NCBI RefSeq assembly: GCF_900113735.1
Contig: NZ_FOQM01000059.1
Location: forward strand, 1-36,718
Reading direction: 5' to 3'
DNA length: 36,718 nucleotides
DNA from: Bradyrhizobium sp. Gha
GTDB lineage: Bacteria > Pseudomonadota > Alphaproteobacteria > Rhizobiales > Xanthobacteraceae
This document shows positions 27,025-36,466 of the stretch, piece after piece. The translations under genes and the position numbers were made by a program. Each line of letters opens with the position of its first letter. Within the stretch, counting starts at the first letter, position 1. The notes under the pieces are model-generated. The model did no database searches, had not been told where the DNA came from, and saw only the letters and a program-made list of their open reading frames with translations.

Positions 27025-27744
27025 CGTTCAGACACTCGTGCTTGAAGCGGGCTCGCCGTCGGCGTTAGCTCGATTGGGCGAAACAAAGCCAGCCACAGGA
27101 GCACTTGAGAGCAGCTGCTTCCGTACAAAGTCTGAAACCCACGAGGACTCATAGACTCACGCCTTGGGGAGCCGCTCGATCAATTCGTCCGGACGGCGAA
27201 GACTTAACTGGCATCGCTTTGCCAATTGCTCGAGAGCTACACGAAACCAAGCGAGCGCTCAATTGCACGAACATTGATCGCGGATATGAGAAGGTTGGAA
27301 AGTACTATACGGAAGTTTGCCTGCGGCGAAGACGCCGTTCATATCGCGGATATCACACTTGGCAGGCCCCCCAGCAGTCTTGTCAAAGAGGAAGCGATCC
27401 CGACGCAACTTCCTGTGACCCCGTCGTTAGCGGTCAACACACTGGATTGTAGCTCTGGCCAGCTTGTCTTACACAAGCCTACTCTCCAAAACCGCCCCGT
27501 GCATTTGGACTAGCGGATCATGCAACGTTGCTCCTTACTTGACCAACGCGAAGAAGGGTTGGAATAACGGATCTGATCCACAATTCGACTCGATCATCCG
27601 ATCAACAAGCGCTTAGCCGGAACTCTGCTGATGCAGAGGAGATTGCTCGGGCGTTCATGGGTAAAGCTAGTCGCGGCAAATTTTTGCGGCCCTGAGGGCG
27701 GCCTGCAAGCCGCCCTACCGCGCCATTGCCGGCGCCACCCAACG
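27025..27744. other. Region with no firmly supported gene
   Basis: A plus-strand frame at 27226-27513 has one protein-like stretch (LIADMRRLESTIRKFACGED, then AVHIADITLGRPPSSLVKEE), possibly the remnant of a small helical protein, but no clear start. Nothing else stands out except the hairpin at 27695-27716. Confidence 0.3.
27695..27716. repeat. Perfect GC-rich inverted repeat
   Basis: AGGGCGGC (27695-27702) and GCCGCCCT (27709-27716) form an 8-bp perfect stem with a 6-nt loop. It lies 29 nt past the stop of the small gene at 27745-27930 but has no T-run on that strand, so it may be a weak terminator or mRNA-end structure. Confidence 0.4.
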
Positions 27745-27930
27745 CTATCGCTGATGTCCGAGTCCAATTCCGAGGTTTAGGGCCTTCTGGCGGAGCGCAC
27801 CGACGCTTCGTTTGGTCATCTTTGCAATTTTGACTACGGGGGTTCTGGCCTTCGAATGGACTTTGAGCTCTTTGATTTCTGCTTTCGTCCACTCGCGTCG
27901 CATAACGCGTTTCTTGGTTGCTTTTTTCAC
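27745..27930 (-). CDS. Small basic HTH/SANT-like putative DNA-binding protein
   Basis: A 61-residue protein starting at GTG 27930 with AAAGGAG 8 nt upstream. It is very basic at the front (KKATKKRVMRREWTKAEIKE). Then come LKVHSKARTPVVKIAKMTKR and SVGALRQKALNLGIGL, which fits a SANT/Myb-like or resolvase-type helix-turn-helix in which REWT starts helix 1 and SVGALRQKA is the recognition helix. Proteins of this pattern are common in rhizobia (from memory). It may be a small nucleoid or regulatory protein; targets are unknown. Confidence 0.72.
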   Translation of the reverse strand: MKKATKKRVMRREWTKAEIKELKVHSKARTPVVKIAKMTKRSVGALRQKALNLGIGLGHQR

Positions 27931-28330
27931 GATGTATGCTCCTTTTGAGAGGCGTGGCTTGTAACACGGTTTTCTCTGCGACACGACCGTAAAAAGCGAC
28001 GCCATTATAGGCAGTCACGCGTACATATAGACTCGATCACGAGTCGAAAGCGTCCGGATATAATGAAGCTCTGGAACTGTAAACTTCGTGCGGCCGCGGC
28101 GCTGAGAGATGGCCGACCTTCCCGATCAGGTAATGTGCACGCAGACCCGAGAATTTCCATCGTTGAGTTTCAATTGAGTAGACTGCTGGACGCCTCGAAC
28201 CACGTCATCACACCCATAAAAAAGGACACGGCCCTAAATCGAACCTCGCGATCTAGGCGAAGTACATCACAATCAATCGGCAAGATAATGAGCGACGAGC
28301 GCCTTTAAGCCGATGGCGGCTTACCTACGC
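27931..28330. other. Intergenic region
   Basis: This holds the promoter region of the small minus-strand gene ending at 27930. An 81-codon plus-strand frame (28063-28308) has no recognised motif or good start signal. Confidence 0.3.
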
Positions 28331-28705
28331 TCAATCGCTTGCGGGGCACTTTTTGCCCACGTTCATTCCTAGCTGCAAAGTCAAAGGAGGCGGCTGCTCA
28401 GCTATCGGCTCTTGCGCGTTCTCTCGCCAGACCTCAGCTTGCATGACAGTCCGATCTAGCTGTTCGAGTGTCTCAAGATATTTTTTTCCCTCCTCGCTGA
28501 TGATCCAGCATCCAGCCTCCCGCTCGATCAACCTCTGGCCGAAAATATCGAGTTGGGGTGCGCGGCTTGCGATGCGCTTCATACGAGCCGGCCATTCCGG
28601 GCCGCTGCTATAATAGATAGCCAAATGCTGCTTAACGACTTCGATGCTCGCCCGACCGCGTGGCTGGCCGGCAAGTATTTTCAGAATGGACAGCTGAAAA
28701 CTCAC
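28331..28705 (-). CDS. Winged-helix hypothetical protein (Mrr-N-terminal-like)
   Basis: A 124-residue protein from GTG 28705, GGCGAG upstream. The first 80 residues (SFQLSILKILAGQPRGRASI, IASRAPQLDIFGQRLIEREA, GCWIISEEGKKYLETLEQ) have the helix-helix-wing pattern of the winged-helix domain found at the N-terminus of Mrr-type proteins. There is no nuclease domain, so it is probably a stand-alone DNA-binding protein. The tail is proline- and glutamine-rich (QEPIAEQPPPLTLQ). The family link is inferred from pattern; function unknown. Confidence 0.62.
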   Translation of the reverse strand: MSFQLSILKILAGQPRGRASIEVVKQHLAIYYSSGPEWPARMKRIASRAPQLDIFGQRLIEREAGCWIISEEGKKYLETLEQLDRTVMQAEVWRENAQEPIAEQPPPLTLQLGMNVGKKCPASD

Positions 28706-28915
28706 GTGCTCGCCATCGACTCAAATAAACTCTCCATATTAATGATCTTGAGGTAAGCTCTTGAGCCGCGCTCAGCTTTTCAAAAGAAGCTGTCTTCCTC
28801 AAGTCCTTAATGCACGACAACCGCTTGCTTCCGGTGCGATAACCAACGCTTTGGTCGGTGTCTGAGACACCCTCCCCAGAGTGTTCCGAAGATTGATGCA
28901 GCATGGGGGTGCCGT

Positions 28916-29131
28916 CTAAGAGTGTGTCACGGTCTCAACTGCCGGCTTCCGCCGATTGGGGATCAGACGACGTCGGTGGTAGCCTCGCTGTTGCACATCA
29001 TGTCGAATGACGTCGCTCACGGAACGAACCGCTCGCTTCTTTCGCTTCCAATTCCCACCCAATCCCGCGGGGATCGCAACGCCTCTCGGGACGACCAAGA
29101 GATGTCTTCGATTCAGATAGATATCGAACAT
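28916..29131 (-). CDS. Small basic hypothetical protein
   Basis: A 71-residue protein from ATG 29131 (MFDIYLNRRHLLVVPRGVAI), chosen over 29167 because AAGAGAG lies 5 nt before it. The centre is strongly basic (GGNWKRKKRAVRSVSDVIRH, then DVQQRGYHRRRLIPNRRKP) and suits nucleic-acid or membrane-surface binding. No known domain. Small proteins like this recur in Bradyrhizobium genomes (from memory). Confidence 0.55.
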   Translation of the reverse strand: MFDIYLNRRHLLVVPRGVAIPAGLGGNWKRKKRAVRSVSDVIRHDVQQRGYHRRRLIPNRRKPAVETVTHS

Positions 29132-29421
29132 ATCGTCTCTCTTTTGATACGAGCGTAGATCGGTCATTCATTCATTTGGTGACATCGAAGCAACAGTCTT
29201 CTTTAAAGTCGCGGGACGGCTAAATGATGCTCCAGCATTCGTTCAGACGCGCGTGAAGATCGCCCCGGCGGTGGGGAAAAATGTTAGCACTCACGTCCCA
29301 GCTACGTCTGCTGAGAGCGCAATCGAAACGAGCTGTGATGTGCAGAAAGCATCGGAAGCCTCAGCTAATTGGTGGCCCTGTCGAGTAGGCCCTACGATTT
29401 TCGGACGGCTAGCAACTACCT

Positions 29422-29786
29422 CTATGGATCATATGCCTGATCAGGATTAGCGAGCCAATCTTCGTCATCGGCCCCAACAACGGTGTCGCGATCGTCGCGC
29501 CAGAAGCTGACGAATACGTGTACGTCGTCAGTTGAAATAATTTTCCGGGCCACCTTCGCCCGCTGTGTCGCGCGTAAAGCAATGGAATCCCCCACCAAAT
29601 ATCCGCGAACCGGGACGACTTGAAGGCGTTTCCGTGCAAGGATCCGAGCCAGATCATCGAGGCAGCCGGCTGAGCGACAGTCCTCAGCGAGGCGGCATCG
29701 ACATCTAACGCTGCCTGGCACGCACGGTGTTCGCCGCCGGCGTCGTCACAAACGGTCTTGATAAACCGAACGCTAAATGAAGGCAT
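29422..29786 (-). pseudogene. Frameshifted small hypothetical gene
   Basis: The start at 29786 reads MPSFSVRFIKTVCDDAGGEH, then RACQAALDVDA. Conserved-looking sequence then appears to move to another frame (DLARILARKRLQVVPVRGYL), ending at 29422. The switch, near 29680, suggests one broken gene of about 100-120 residues. Function unknown. Confidence 0.4.
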
Positions 29787-30222
29787 GGTCTTCTCTCGAT
29801 CTGGATTCGCCTGACCATTACTGCCACTGCGGGCCGAGAGCTTTTGATCTGCCTCAATCACCGTCTAAAGGGGTTTATCCGCTCCCCCAAGAACAAACCG
29901 CGCCGCTGAGGGTCCTGTTGCCTCGAAGGAGCGCGATCACCCTTGTCGATTGTCATATCGCCCGCTACTCTGGGCCGATCGCCGGGGCCCCGTAGGCACC
30001 TCATGCAAAAACGGGGACCGAGAAATGTCTCTGCCGGGCGTGTCCGGCTCGTGGCGTCCGGTCGAGCTCTGCTATTCTCGGACGCGCACTAGCTTTGACC
30101 CGTATCAATGCTGCGGCAGCTCACTTCCGCCAGAGTTGCTCTTCCCCTAAAGTCAGACGCATGGCTGACCGAAATACTTGATTCCCCATCATGCTTTTCC
30201 GTCCGACACTAATGACCGATTG
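29787..30222. other. Intergenic region, no supported gene
   Basis: I see no convincing coding frame, repeat or RNA element in this stretch. Confidence 0.35.
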
Positions 30223-30459
30223 TTAAGACAGCTGCCAAGCGCACCAGAGCCGCACGCCACTGACCCGAACATGACAAGCTGCGCCGTTCGCGATGACCTC
30301 TACATCATCGAGCTGCGAATCAGCCCGATGTAACTCGACGTATTCCCCCTCTTGCTGAACGATCTGCCGCGCTCGCGAGGGTGCGCGTTTGAAGTCACCG
30401 ACAATCCACGATGCTGACGCGCGGGCAAGACAGTCTCTCACCAACAAAGGATGTGACAT
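30223..30459 (-). CDS. Small hypothetical protein
   Basis: A 78-residue frame beginning MSHPLLVRDCLARASASWIV and continuing GDFKRAPSRARQIVQQEGEY, with a hydrophobic, Val- and Trp-containing end (GVRLWCAWQLS). The mixed composition looks protein-like, not like an antisense shadow, but the ribosome binding site is weak. No family recognised. Confidence 0.4.
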   Translation of the reverse strand: MSHPLLVRDCLARASASWIVGDFKRAPSRARQIVQQEGEYVELHRADSQLDDVEVIANGAACHVRVSGVRLWCAWQLS

Positions 30460-30641
30460 GACAGCATGTTGGACCCATTAGCTTTTGCGGAAAGCGACAA
30501 ATGCCAGCCGGCGGCACGGCCGTCCTCTGTCGCGGCCGGCGCCATCGAGATCGCGTACCGTCTATCGAGCGTGAGTCTGTCTGCGCGGAAGCCAAGCGAT
30601 GTTCGTACTGTTCACAAGGTTATCTGAGTTTGTCAGCCCGC

Positions 30642-30950
30642 AGCGATGTAATCCGTCCAGGATCTAATGGCGATTTGACCTGGGAGCGGTTCGAAATAGC
30701 GCCGCCCTTTGTGGAGATTTCCGTGATCGAAGATAATTCGATTCACCGGGTGGCGTTTCCCTGCCGCCCTATGTCCGGGGGATGGATCAACGCGAATAGC
30801 GGAGAGCACCTCGCGAGCCGACACATTGGCGTATCTGGCTTGGATAGCAGCTTCCATCTGCAAAACCATTGGCGTGCGTTTGAGGAAGAACTGCCTTTCC
30901 GGACTCTTGATGGAACCGTCGGCTATTCTCCCTCGGGCCGCGAAAAGTAG
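30642..30950 (+). pseudogene. Possible remnant of a small hypothetical gene
   Basis: Within an open plus-strand frame lies ERFEIAPPFVEISVIEDNSI, then HRVAFPCRPMSGGWINANSG and NHWRAFEEELP. The HRVAFPCR...GWINA core followed by a Trp-containing HW motif resembles short conserved rhizobial proteins (from memory). The part in between looks disordered and no clear start is present. Confidence 0.33.
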
Positions 30951-31102
30951 CGCGACGCGTCACCGTGTTTCATCGGCCGCCGTTCCATCCCGGCCCATCA
31001 AGGGCCGGGTACTTCTGTCGGCGAAGGCTTGCCTCGACGTTGTGGAGCGCGCAAATGGCCACTAGCGAATTAACTTTGTCAACAACAGACCCAAGCTCGG
31101 AA

Positions 31103-33448
31103 TCAATGGTTTTGCGGATCGGATGCAGCGCGCAGCTCGCGGGCGGCATCGACCATGTTGGCCAACGCGGGCCGCACTTCCTCCCATGTGCGCGTTTTTA
31201 GGCCGCAGTCCGGATTGACCCACAGCTGCGATTTCTGCAAACGCGCCAGAGCCAACACCATCAGCTCCTTCATTTCGCTCGTCCCGGGAACGCGTGGAGA
31301 GTGGATGTCGTACACACCCGGTCCAATTTGATTTGGATATCTGTACTTTGTGAATGCGTCCAGCAGCTCCATTTTAGAGCGCGACGTCTCTATCGATATT
31401 ACATCCGCATCCATTGCGGCGATCGCCCCTATGATATCGTTGAACTCCGAGTAGCACATATGTGTATGGATTTGCGTCTGATCGCTAACGCCGGACGAGC
31501 AGATGCGGAAGCAATCTCCTGCCCAATCGAGATATGCGTTCCACTCCGATCGGTTCAATGGTAGTCCTTCGCGGAGTGCGGGTTCGTCAATCTGGATCAT
31601 GGCTGCACCGGCATCCTCGAGATCGCGGACTTCGCCTCGGATTGCGAGCGCAAGTTGACGACAGACCTCGCTTCTAGGAAGATCATCGCGAACAAACGAC
31701 CAATTCAGGATTGTCACCGGTCCGGTCAACATCGCCTTCATTGGCTTTCTCGTTAGTGACTGCGCGTAGCGCCACCATTCCACGGCGATCGGCTTCGGCC
31801 GCACTACATCGCCAAACAGGATCGGGGGCCGAACGCAGCGCGAGCCATAGGACTGCACCCATCCATTGCTGGTCGATGCGAAGCCGGCGAGTTGCTCGCT
31901 AAAGTACTGCACCATGTCATTGCGCTCAAATTCGCCGTGCACAAGGACATCAAGCCCGACGTCTTCCTGCCAACTTACAGCACGGGCTAGCTCCTCCTTG
32001 AGGAACCTGTCATACTGTTCGTCGCTCATCGTGCCTTGCGCATGCGCCGCACGAGCAATTCGGACCTCAGTAGTCTGTGGAAATGATCCGATCGTCGTCG
32101 TAGGAAACGCTGGTAGTCCGAAGCGCACCCTTTGGATCTCGGAACGACGGGCAAATGGGCTCGCGCGCCGGCGCATTTTCTGGTCGACCGCCCTCATCCG
32201 GAGAGCAACATTGGCGTCATGGATCTTCGGCGAACTCCGGCGGGCAGTCACAGCGCATTCCGAATCGGCAAGAGCTTGCCCAACATTCTGGTCGCCAGCC
32301 AGTGCCCGCGCCAGGATCACAAGCTCACGCATCTTCTGAACCGAGAAAGCGAGCCAGCTCTTGACGTCGGAAGTGAGCTTGGTCTCTAGTTCAGCATCGA
32401 CCGGTACGTGAAGCAACGAGCAGGATGGAGCTAGCTGTACACGGTGTTTACCGAGCTTCGCAATCGCGGGCTCCAGCCTCTGGCGCAGCGACGACAAGTT
32501 GGTCCTCCACACATTCCTACCGTCGATCACACCGAGCGACAAGACGAGATCAGCTCGGCTGTCAGCAATGATCTGATCCAATAACTCCGGCGCTCGAACC
32601 AGATCGACGTGCAGACCGGAAACCGGCAGGTTCAAAGCAGTATCCAGATTGTCGCCTAATGCGCCGAAATAGCTGGCAACCAAGATTTTGATGGCCGGTG
32701 CCTCCTTTACCAACCGGTTATAGGCATGTAGCAAGGATTTTCGCGCTGCCTCGTCCAGATCAAGGACCAAGCAGGGCTCGTCAAACTGAACCCAGCTTGC
32801 CCCTCGCTTGGCCAATTCATGAAGAACCTCGATATAGACCGGTATCAGATCATCCAGTAGAGAGAGGGGCTGGAACGAGCTGTCGGCGCTCTTGCCGAGC
32901 TTCAGGAATGTGACCGGCCCGATAAGGACGGGGCGGGTTTGAAAGCCCAGAGCCTTTGCTTCATCATATTCTTCAATGGGTTTGTGAGAACGCAGTCTGA
33001 ACGCCTGTCCCTTGTGAAACTCTGGAACCATGTAGTGGTAATTGGTGTCGAACCACTTGGTCATCTCCTGCGCTGGTGCGCCAGATCCTCGCAGGCCCGG
33101 ACCGACACTCGGATCGTGGTCGTCGCACTGCGATCCGCGGGCCATGGCGAAGTACGTCGTAAGGGAAACGGATTCTCCCTTCGAATCGTAGATCTCCGGG
33201 ATGGCGCCAACCATGACACTTGTATCGAGCACTTGATCATACAGTGAGAAGTCATTCGATGGAATGATCGTGATGCCGATAGAGCTCTGACGAGCCCAGT
33301 TCGCTGCGCGCAGGCCGGATGCGTCCTCTTGCAACTGCTGTTCGCTGATCTTTCCGGCCCAATACCTTTCGAGAGCGAATTTTAGTTCACGCCGTGGACC
33401 GATGCGTGGCGCCCCGAGCGTAGCAACCGGAAGAGAGAGAAGAGACAT
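31103..33448 (-). CDS. metE: Cobalamin-independent methionine synthase
   Basis: MetE transfers the methyl group of 5-methyltetrahydropteroyl-triglutamate to homocysteine, making methionine without B12. The 781 residues are full length. Both barrels are seen: the N-terminal half with LKFALERYWAGK, MTKWFDTNYHYMVPEF, PVLIGPVTFLKLGK and VQFDEPCLVLDL, and the catalytic half with FPTTTIGSFPQTTEVR, VHGEFERNDMVQYF, SYGSRCVRPPI, MLTGPVTILNWSFVRDD, IQIDEPALREGLP, the zinc ligands in IHTHMCYSEFNDI, SIETSRSKMELL and the last zinc cysteine in WVNPDCGLKTRTWEEV. A cobalamin riboswitch precedes it, so the gene should be off when B12 is plentiful and MetH can take over. The start ATG 33448 has AGGGG inside a hairpin. 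It is undamaged in a decayed neighbourhood. Confidence 0.97.
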   Translation of the reverse strand: MSLLSLPVATLGAPRIGPRRELKFALERYWAGKISEQQLQEDASGLRAANWARQSSIGITIIPSNDFSLYDQVLDTSVMVGAIPEIYDSKGESVSLTTYFAMARGSQCDDHDPSVGPGLRGSGAPAQEMTKWFDTNYHYMVPEFHKGQAFRLRSHKPIEEYDEAKALGFQTRPVLIGPVTFLKLGKSADSSFQPLSLLDDLIPVYIEVLHELAKRGASWVQFDEPCLVLDLDEAARKSLLHAYNRLVKEAPAIKILVASYFGALGDNLDTALNLPVSGLHVDLVRAPELLDQIIADSRADLVLSLGVIDGRNVWRTNLSSLRQRLEPAIAKLGKHRVQLAPSCSLLHVPVDAELETKLTSDVKSWLAFSVQKMRELVILARALAGDQNVGQALADSECAVTARRSSPKIHDANVALRMRAVDQKMRRRASPFARRSEIQRVRFGLPAFPTTTIGSFPQTTEVRIARAAHAQGTMSDEQYDRFLKEELARAVSWQEDVGLDVLVHGEFERNDMVQYFSEQLAGFASTSNGWVQSYGSRCVRPPILFGDVVRPKPIAVEWWRYAQSLTRKPMKAMLTGPVTILNWSFVRDDLPRSEVCRQLALAIRGEVRDLEDAGAAMIQIDEPALREGLPLNRSEWNAYLDWAGDCFRICSSGVSDQTQIHTHMCYSEFNDIIGAIAAMDADVISIETSRSKMELLDAFTKYRYPNQIGPGVYDIHSPRVPGTSEMKELMVLALARLQKSQLWVNPDCGLKTRTWEEVRPALANMVDAARELRAASDPQNH

Positions 33449-33455
33449 AGCTTAA

Positions 33456-33467
33456 CCCCTGTTGGGG
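33456..33467 (-). promoter_or_regulatory. metE Shine-Dalgarno-sequestering hairpin
   Basis: On the minus strand CCCC-AACA-GGGG folds into a 4-bp G:C stem with a 4-nt loop. The GGGG arm is the best ribosome binding site for metE, 7 nt before its ATG. This position fits the expression platform of the upstream riboswitch, acting on translation. Confidence 0.55.
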
Positions 33468-33534
33468 AGAAGGCCATGGCGGACGCAGGCAGGGAAGTCG
33501 CACGTACGACAGCTGCTTGGCGCACCACCGAGAC

Positions 33535-33745
33535 ACCCCGCCCGTGGACCAATATTTTGCCGGGGCAGGTCTCCTGGCTTGCGGGTCATCGCTGCTGTCC
33601 GGCCTTCCCGAAGCCGTGCAGGCTTCAGTGACATCGTTGGACAGTGGCTCGCCGCTCACAGTTGCGGGGGCAGCGCCGGCATTGCACCGGCTTCCCTCTT
33701 AGCTCCGGATCAAACAGGACTCGGAGAACCTCGACGACTTGGATT
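33535..33745 (-). ncRNA. Cobalamin (B12) riboswitch in the metE leader
   Basis: On the minus strand the leader contains AAGCCGGTGCAATGCCGGC, then GCTGCCCCCGCAACTGTGAG, GAGCCACTG, a GC-rich stem (GAAGCCTGCACGGCTTC) and the B12 box GCCAGGAGACCTGCC (33564-33578). These are the conserved core elements of cobalamin riboswitches in the right order. It lies about 90 nt upstream of the metE start. Adenosylcobalamin binding should turn metE off. The outer limits are approximate because the P1 helix was not folded. Confidence 0.9.
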
Positions 33746-34632
33746 ATCGGTAGAAGAACTTTCCCGTCAACCTCTCAGATTATGTGCCAAGCTAATCTGC
33801 GACATCTGCTAAGCGAATGACCGTGCGTCCCGATGATTAACCGCCAGCTGGAAACATTGGCTGGTCAGAGATGGCGCTATCAGACGTGTCAAATGAGCAT
33901 CGGTAGCTGGCATGGGATGGCTCTGCACGCGAGAGGATAGCAGGGACAAAGGCAGCGTTCGCGGCGAGGACTATCGCCATTTCGAGCAGATGCAGCATTC
34001 GACGCGGCTTCGTTTCAGCGACTTGCCCAGCAGCTGCACCGGGCAGCCGCTTCTTGGCTAAAGGATCCGCATTGATAGTCGAGGCCTTTCGAGCGCACCC
34101 GAGCACCACACGCGGCGCGCCGATGATTGCCTGTCAGCCCATACTTCAACGTCGGCGGCTAGCTCGGCTTCGTGTCGCTGGCCGGCATGTAGGTCAACGA
34201 AGACGCCGATAGCGAAGCACACGGTTCAGATGGTGACAGCGGCACTCCAGGCTTCGATCAGATATCCGCCCGAGGCGCTCGCTTCTTCTACTGCGAGACA
34301 AGGGTGTCCAAGCTGCGGCCGATACGCCGAAGCATCGAAACATGCGCACGTCGGAAAGGCGACAAGAAGACACAAACCGATGCGTATTTTCGCCTATTGC
34401 CTGGCACGAAGAATGCAATCCGTCAGCATGCCCAGACTGCTCCTGCTGGGCGCGCCAGCTCAGCCAATTTGAATGCTGTCGCTGGCAGGGAAGTTAGCGG
34501 CGCGTGACATAGGCACCCCTGCCTGCGTCGAACAGCCTTATCGCGTCGTCGCTAACTTCTTGCCTCTCGCTCAGAGCAAGTTCAAGTCACGTGCTGCCTA
34601 AGTCTCTGGATGAAATGGGAGACGCCGAGGTT
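33746..34632. other. Region between the riboswitch and the exported-protein gene
   Basis: A 90-codon minus-strand frame (33837-34109) contains a hydrophobic stretch (MLHLLEMAIVLAANAAFVPA, then ILSRAEPSHA) that could be a signal peptide, but has no ribosome binding site. Other frames show no motif. A -24/-12-like sequence lies at 34402-34417. Confidence 0.3.
34402..34417 (+). promoter_or_regulatory. Possible sigma-54 (-24/-12) promoter
   Basis: TGGCACGAAGAATGCA has GG and GC separated by exactly 10 nt and differs at one base from TGGCAC-N5-TTGCA. It points toward the exported-protein gene about 215 nt downstream. I found no TGT-N10-ACA NifA site in the 150 nt before it. Confidence 0.35.
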
Positions 34633-35118
34633 ATGAAGAGAATGTTTGCAAGACCTCTGCTATGGATTTGTCTGGGTGCATTTCTGATCTGCCTCGCCTG
34701 CCCGGCCGCCATGAGCAGCCGTATTCGCTCGATCGACAGCCCCCTTATCGAGAGATTCAAAGTCAATTTGGCGGGCGCAAGATGGAGAGACGGTAGAACA
34801 AATCATCTCCAATGTCTCAAAGGTGGCACAGTTTGTCCCTCAAATGTGGGGGTCGCTGAACTTGGCGAAGACGACTTCGTTTTCATTTCGTGGACTAGGC
34901 ACCAGAACAACAAATCAGACGAACATTACGTTGTCGCCTGGAAAGTCGGGCTCGATGGTGCGATTGAACTTGCGTCAACCTATGCGAAGCCGATGGAATT
35001 AGGCTGGCACGCGCTCGCACTCTCGTTGATCGCCAGTGAAGTCGCAGATGGCGAAACGAATGCAAACGTTCGCTTTCTGCATGATCTGTCCAACTTCGAC
35101 TTTGTGACTACCACCTAA
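34633..35118 (+). CDS. Putative exported hypothetical protein
   Basis: A 161-residue protein from ATG 34633 (MKRMFARPLLWICLGAFLIC, then LACPAAMSS); the frame is open back to a GTG at 34591. The first 27 residues make a clear signal peptide, with basic start, hydrophobic core and a possible cleavage after ACPA or nearby. The mature part has two cysteines (HLQCLKGGTVCPSN), which could form a disulfide, and beta-rich stretches (DDFVFISWTRHQN, HYVVAWKVGLDGAIELAS). No family recognised. Possible GAGG-type ribosome binding sites lie 2-11 nt upstream but are not ideally spaced. A sigma-54-like promoter lies upstream. Confidence 0.6.
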   Translation: MKRMFARPLLWICLGAFLICLACPAAMSSRIRSIDSPLIERFKVNLAGARWRDGRTNHLQCLKGGTVCPSNVGVAELGEDDFVFISWTRHQNNKSDEHYVVAWKVGLDGAIELASTYAKPMELGWHALALSLIASEVADGETNANVRFLHDLSNFDFVTTT

Positions 35119-36201
35119 GGTCGGCTCGGCGATTTTCTTCGGCAAGGCCGATGCACTATCGATGAAGCTGTGGTAGATTACTTACCGAAGCGCAATGACA
35201 AGCCGACCCAGAAAGGTGATCTGTGGCGCGTTCTGCTATTAGTAAACTGTATATCCAAGGACCACGTAATTTTACACACAACGGGGTCATCACTTTCGAG
35301 AAGAGCGAAGGAAAAGATTGGGAGCCACAGTCCAGCTTTGCCAAGCGTATCGCGAAATTCCCTCTGGGTCCTAGTTTCAGGGCACCGAATTAGAGGAAGA
35401 GGAAGAGTAGGGGAGCGAGGGCCTCATTGAACGGTCGCGCACAGCAACATGCGCCGAAGGGCCAAAGCGAGACGTCCGCACCCTGCAGTTGCGACAGTTC
35501 AGTCGCCTCTCCGCAGCTTTTGGGCCCGTCGTACCAAAGGTTGGGCAGCATGATTCGCCATCTTCCCGTCGGGCGCAGAGCGCAGGGGCCGGTAGTAGTT
35601 TGCGAGGTGCCTTCCGACCTGTCCCCCACGCCGTGAGAGCGACCTGCTTCCCGGCGAACCCGCTCTCATGCATTCTTCAATGCGTGCGCCGGTGGACAAG
35701 CTTCCGCCCAAGGCCGATCCGGCGTACGCCGCGCATCGCCAATTGAGGGCGCACGCAGGAGCGTCAGCACAGCGAGGTCGAGGCGACATAGACAGCGGCG
35801 GTTGAGACGATACCGGTGAGAACGTTACCCTGGAACAGGGCACTGTTAGCCCCGCCTCTCGAGCGATGCTCATCTCCGAGCCCTCGTCGGAACCGTCGTC
35901 CACGTTCTGTTTTCCGATAACTTCGTCATCAACGATAGCAATTTTGCTGGTCCACCGAACGCCACCGCGGGCGCCGGGGCTCCATATTCGCTCACAATTT
36001 GCAAGACAAAGCACACAATCCGAGGCTCGGGATTGTTCAGTATCGCTAGCGGCGAGGATCTCCTCTCAAGTCGAGACGCATCGTACGCTTCAGTGAGGAA
36101 AACGTCGATGCTCTCTCCGCGCGCGCGCAGCGGAAGAAAGCGCTTGATCCTTACGCGGCGTCAGGTCGTAGGTTCGAAATCACGACAAGCTATCATCAAG
36201 C
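35119..36201. other. Region without a supported gene, left of the IS21 end
   Basis: Long overlapping frames on both strands (for example 35499-36014 minus) contain no motif I can name, and their composition suggests out-of-frame or decayed DNA. I see no RNA gene or repeat array here. Confidence 0.3.
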
Positions 36202-36270
36202 TGCGCATTCCAGGGATGGTGATCAGGTGTTCCATGCGATGGTGATCACGGATTCCAGTGATCGTGATCA
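36202..36270. repeat. Terminal repeat cluster of an IS21-family element
   Basis: Three imperfect repeats share TTCCA...GAT-GTGATCA: 36207-36225 (ATTCCAGGGATGGTGATCA), 36230-36248 (TTCCATGCGATGGTGATCA) and 36252-36270 (ATTCCAGTGATCGTGATCA), spaced 22-23 bp. Multiple short repeats of this kind are typical of IS21-family ends, where IstA binds. The outer end probably lies near TGCGCATTCC at 36202; target duplication was not verified. Confidence 0.6.
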
Positions 36271-36466
36271 GGGCGGAGGCGAACACGGCTGACGGATTTA
36301 TGTGTGCTGGAAATGTCCTCCTCGTCAAGGCTGGCGGGTTGGTTCGAAGATCGTTCCGGCGGTCCATGGGAGGGCCCCGTGCGCGGCGCGGAGTGCCCCC
36401 ACGAGCGACGTAGCGACGCGCGCGGGAGGGGCCTGTGGGCCGGCGGGGCGATCGTGCGCGAGGTGC

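Noticed and set aside
27695..27716. Perfect hairpin as a strong rho-independent terminator
   Set aside because: No T-run follows it on either strand in the right orientation.
36207..36270. Short repeats as a CRISPR array
   Set aside because: Repeats are 19 bp, imperfect, only three, with spacers of 3-4 bp; they match IS21 terminal repeats.
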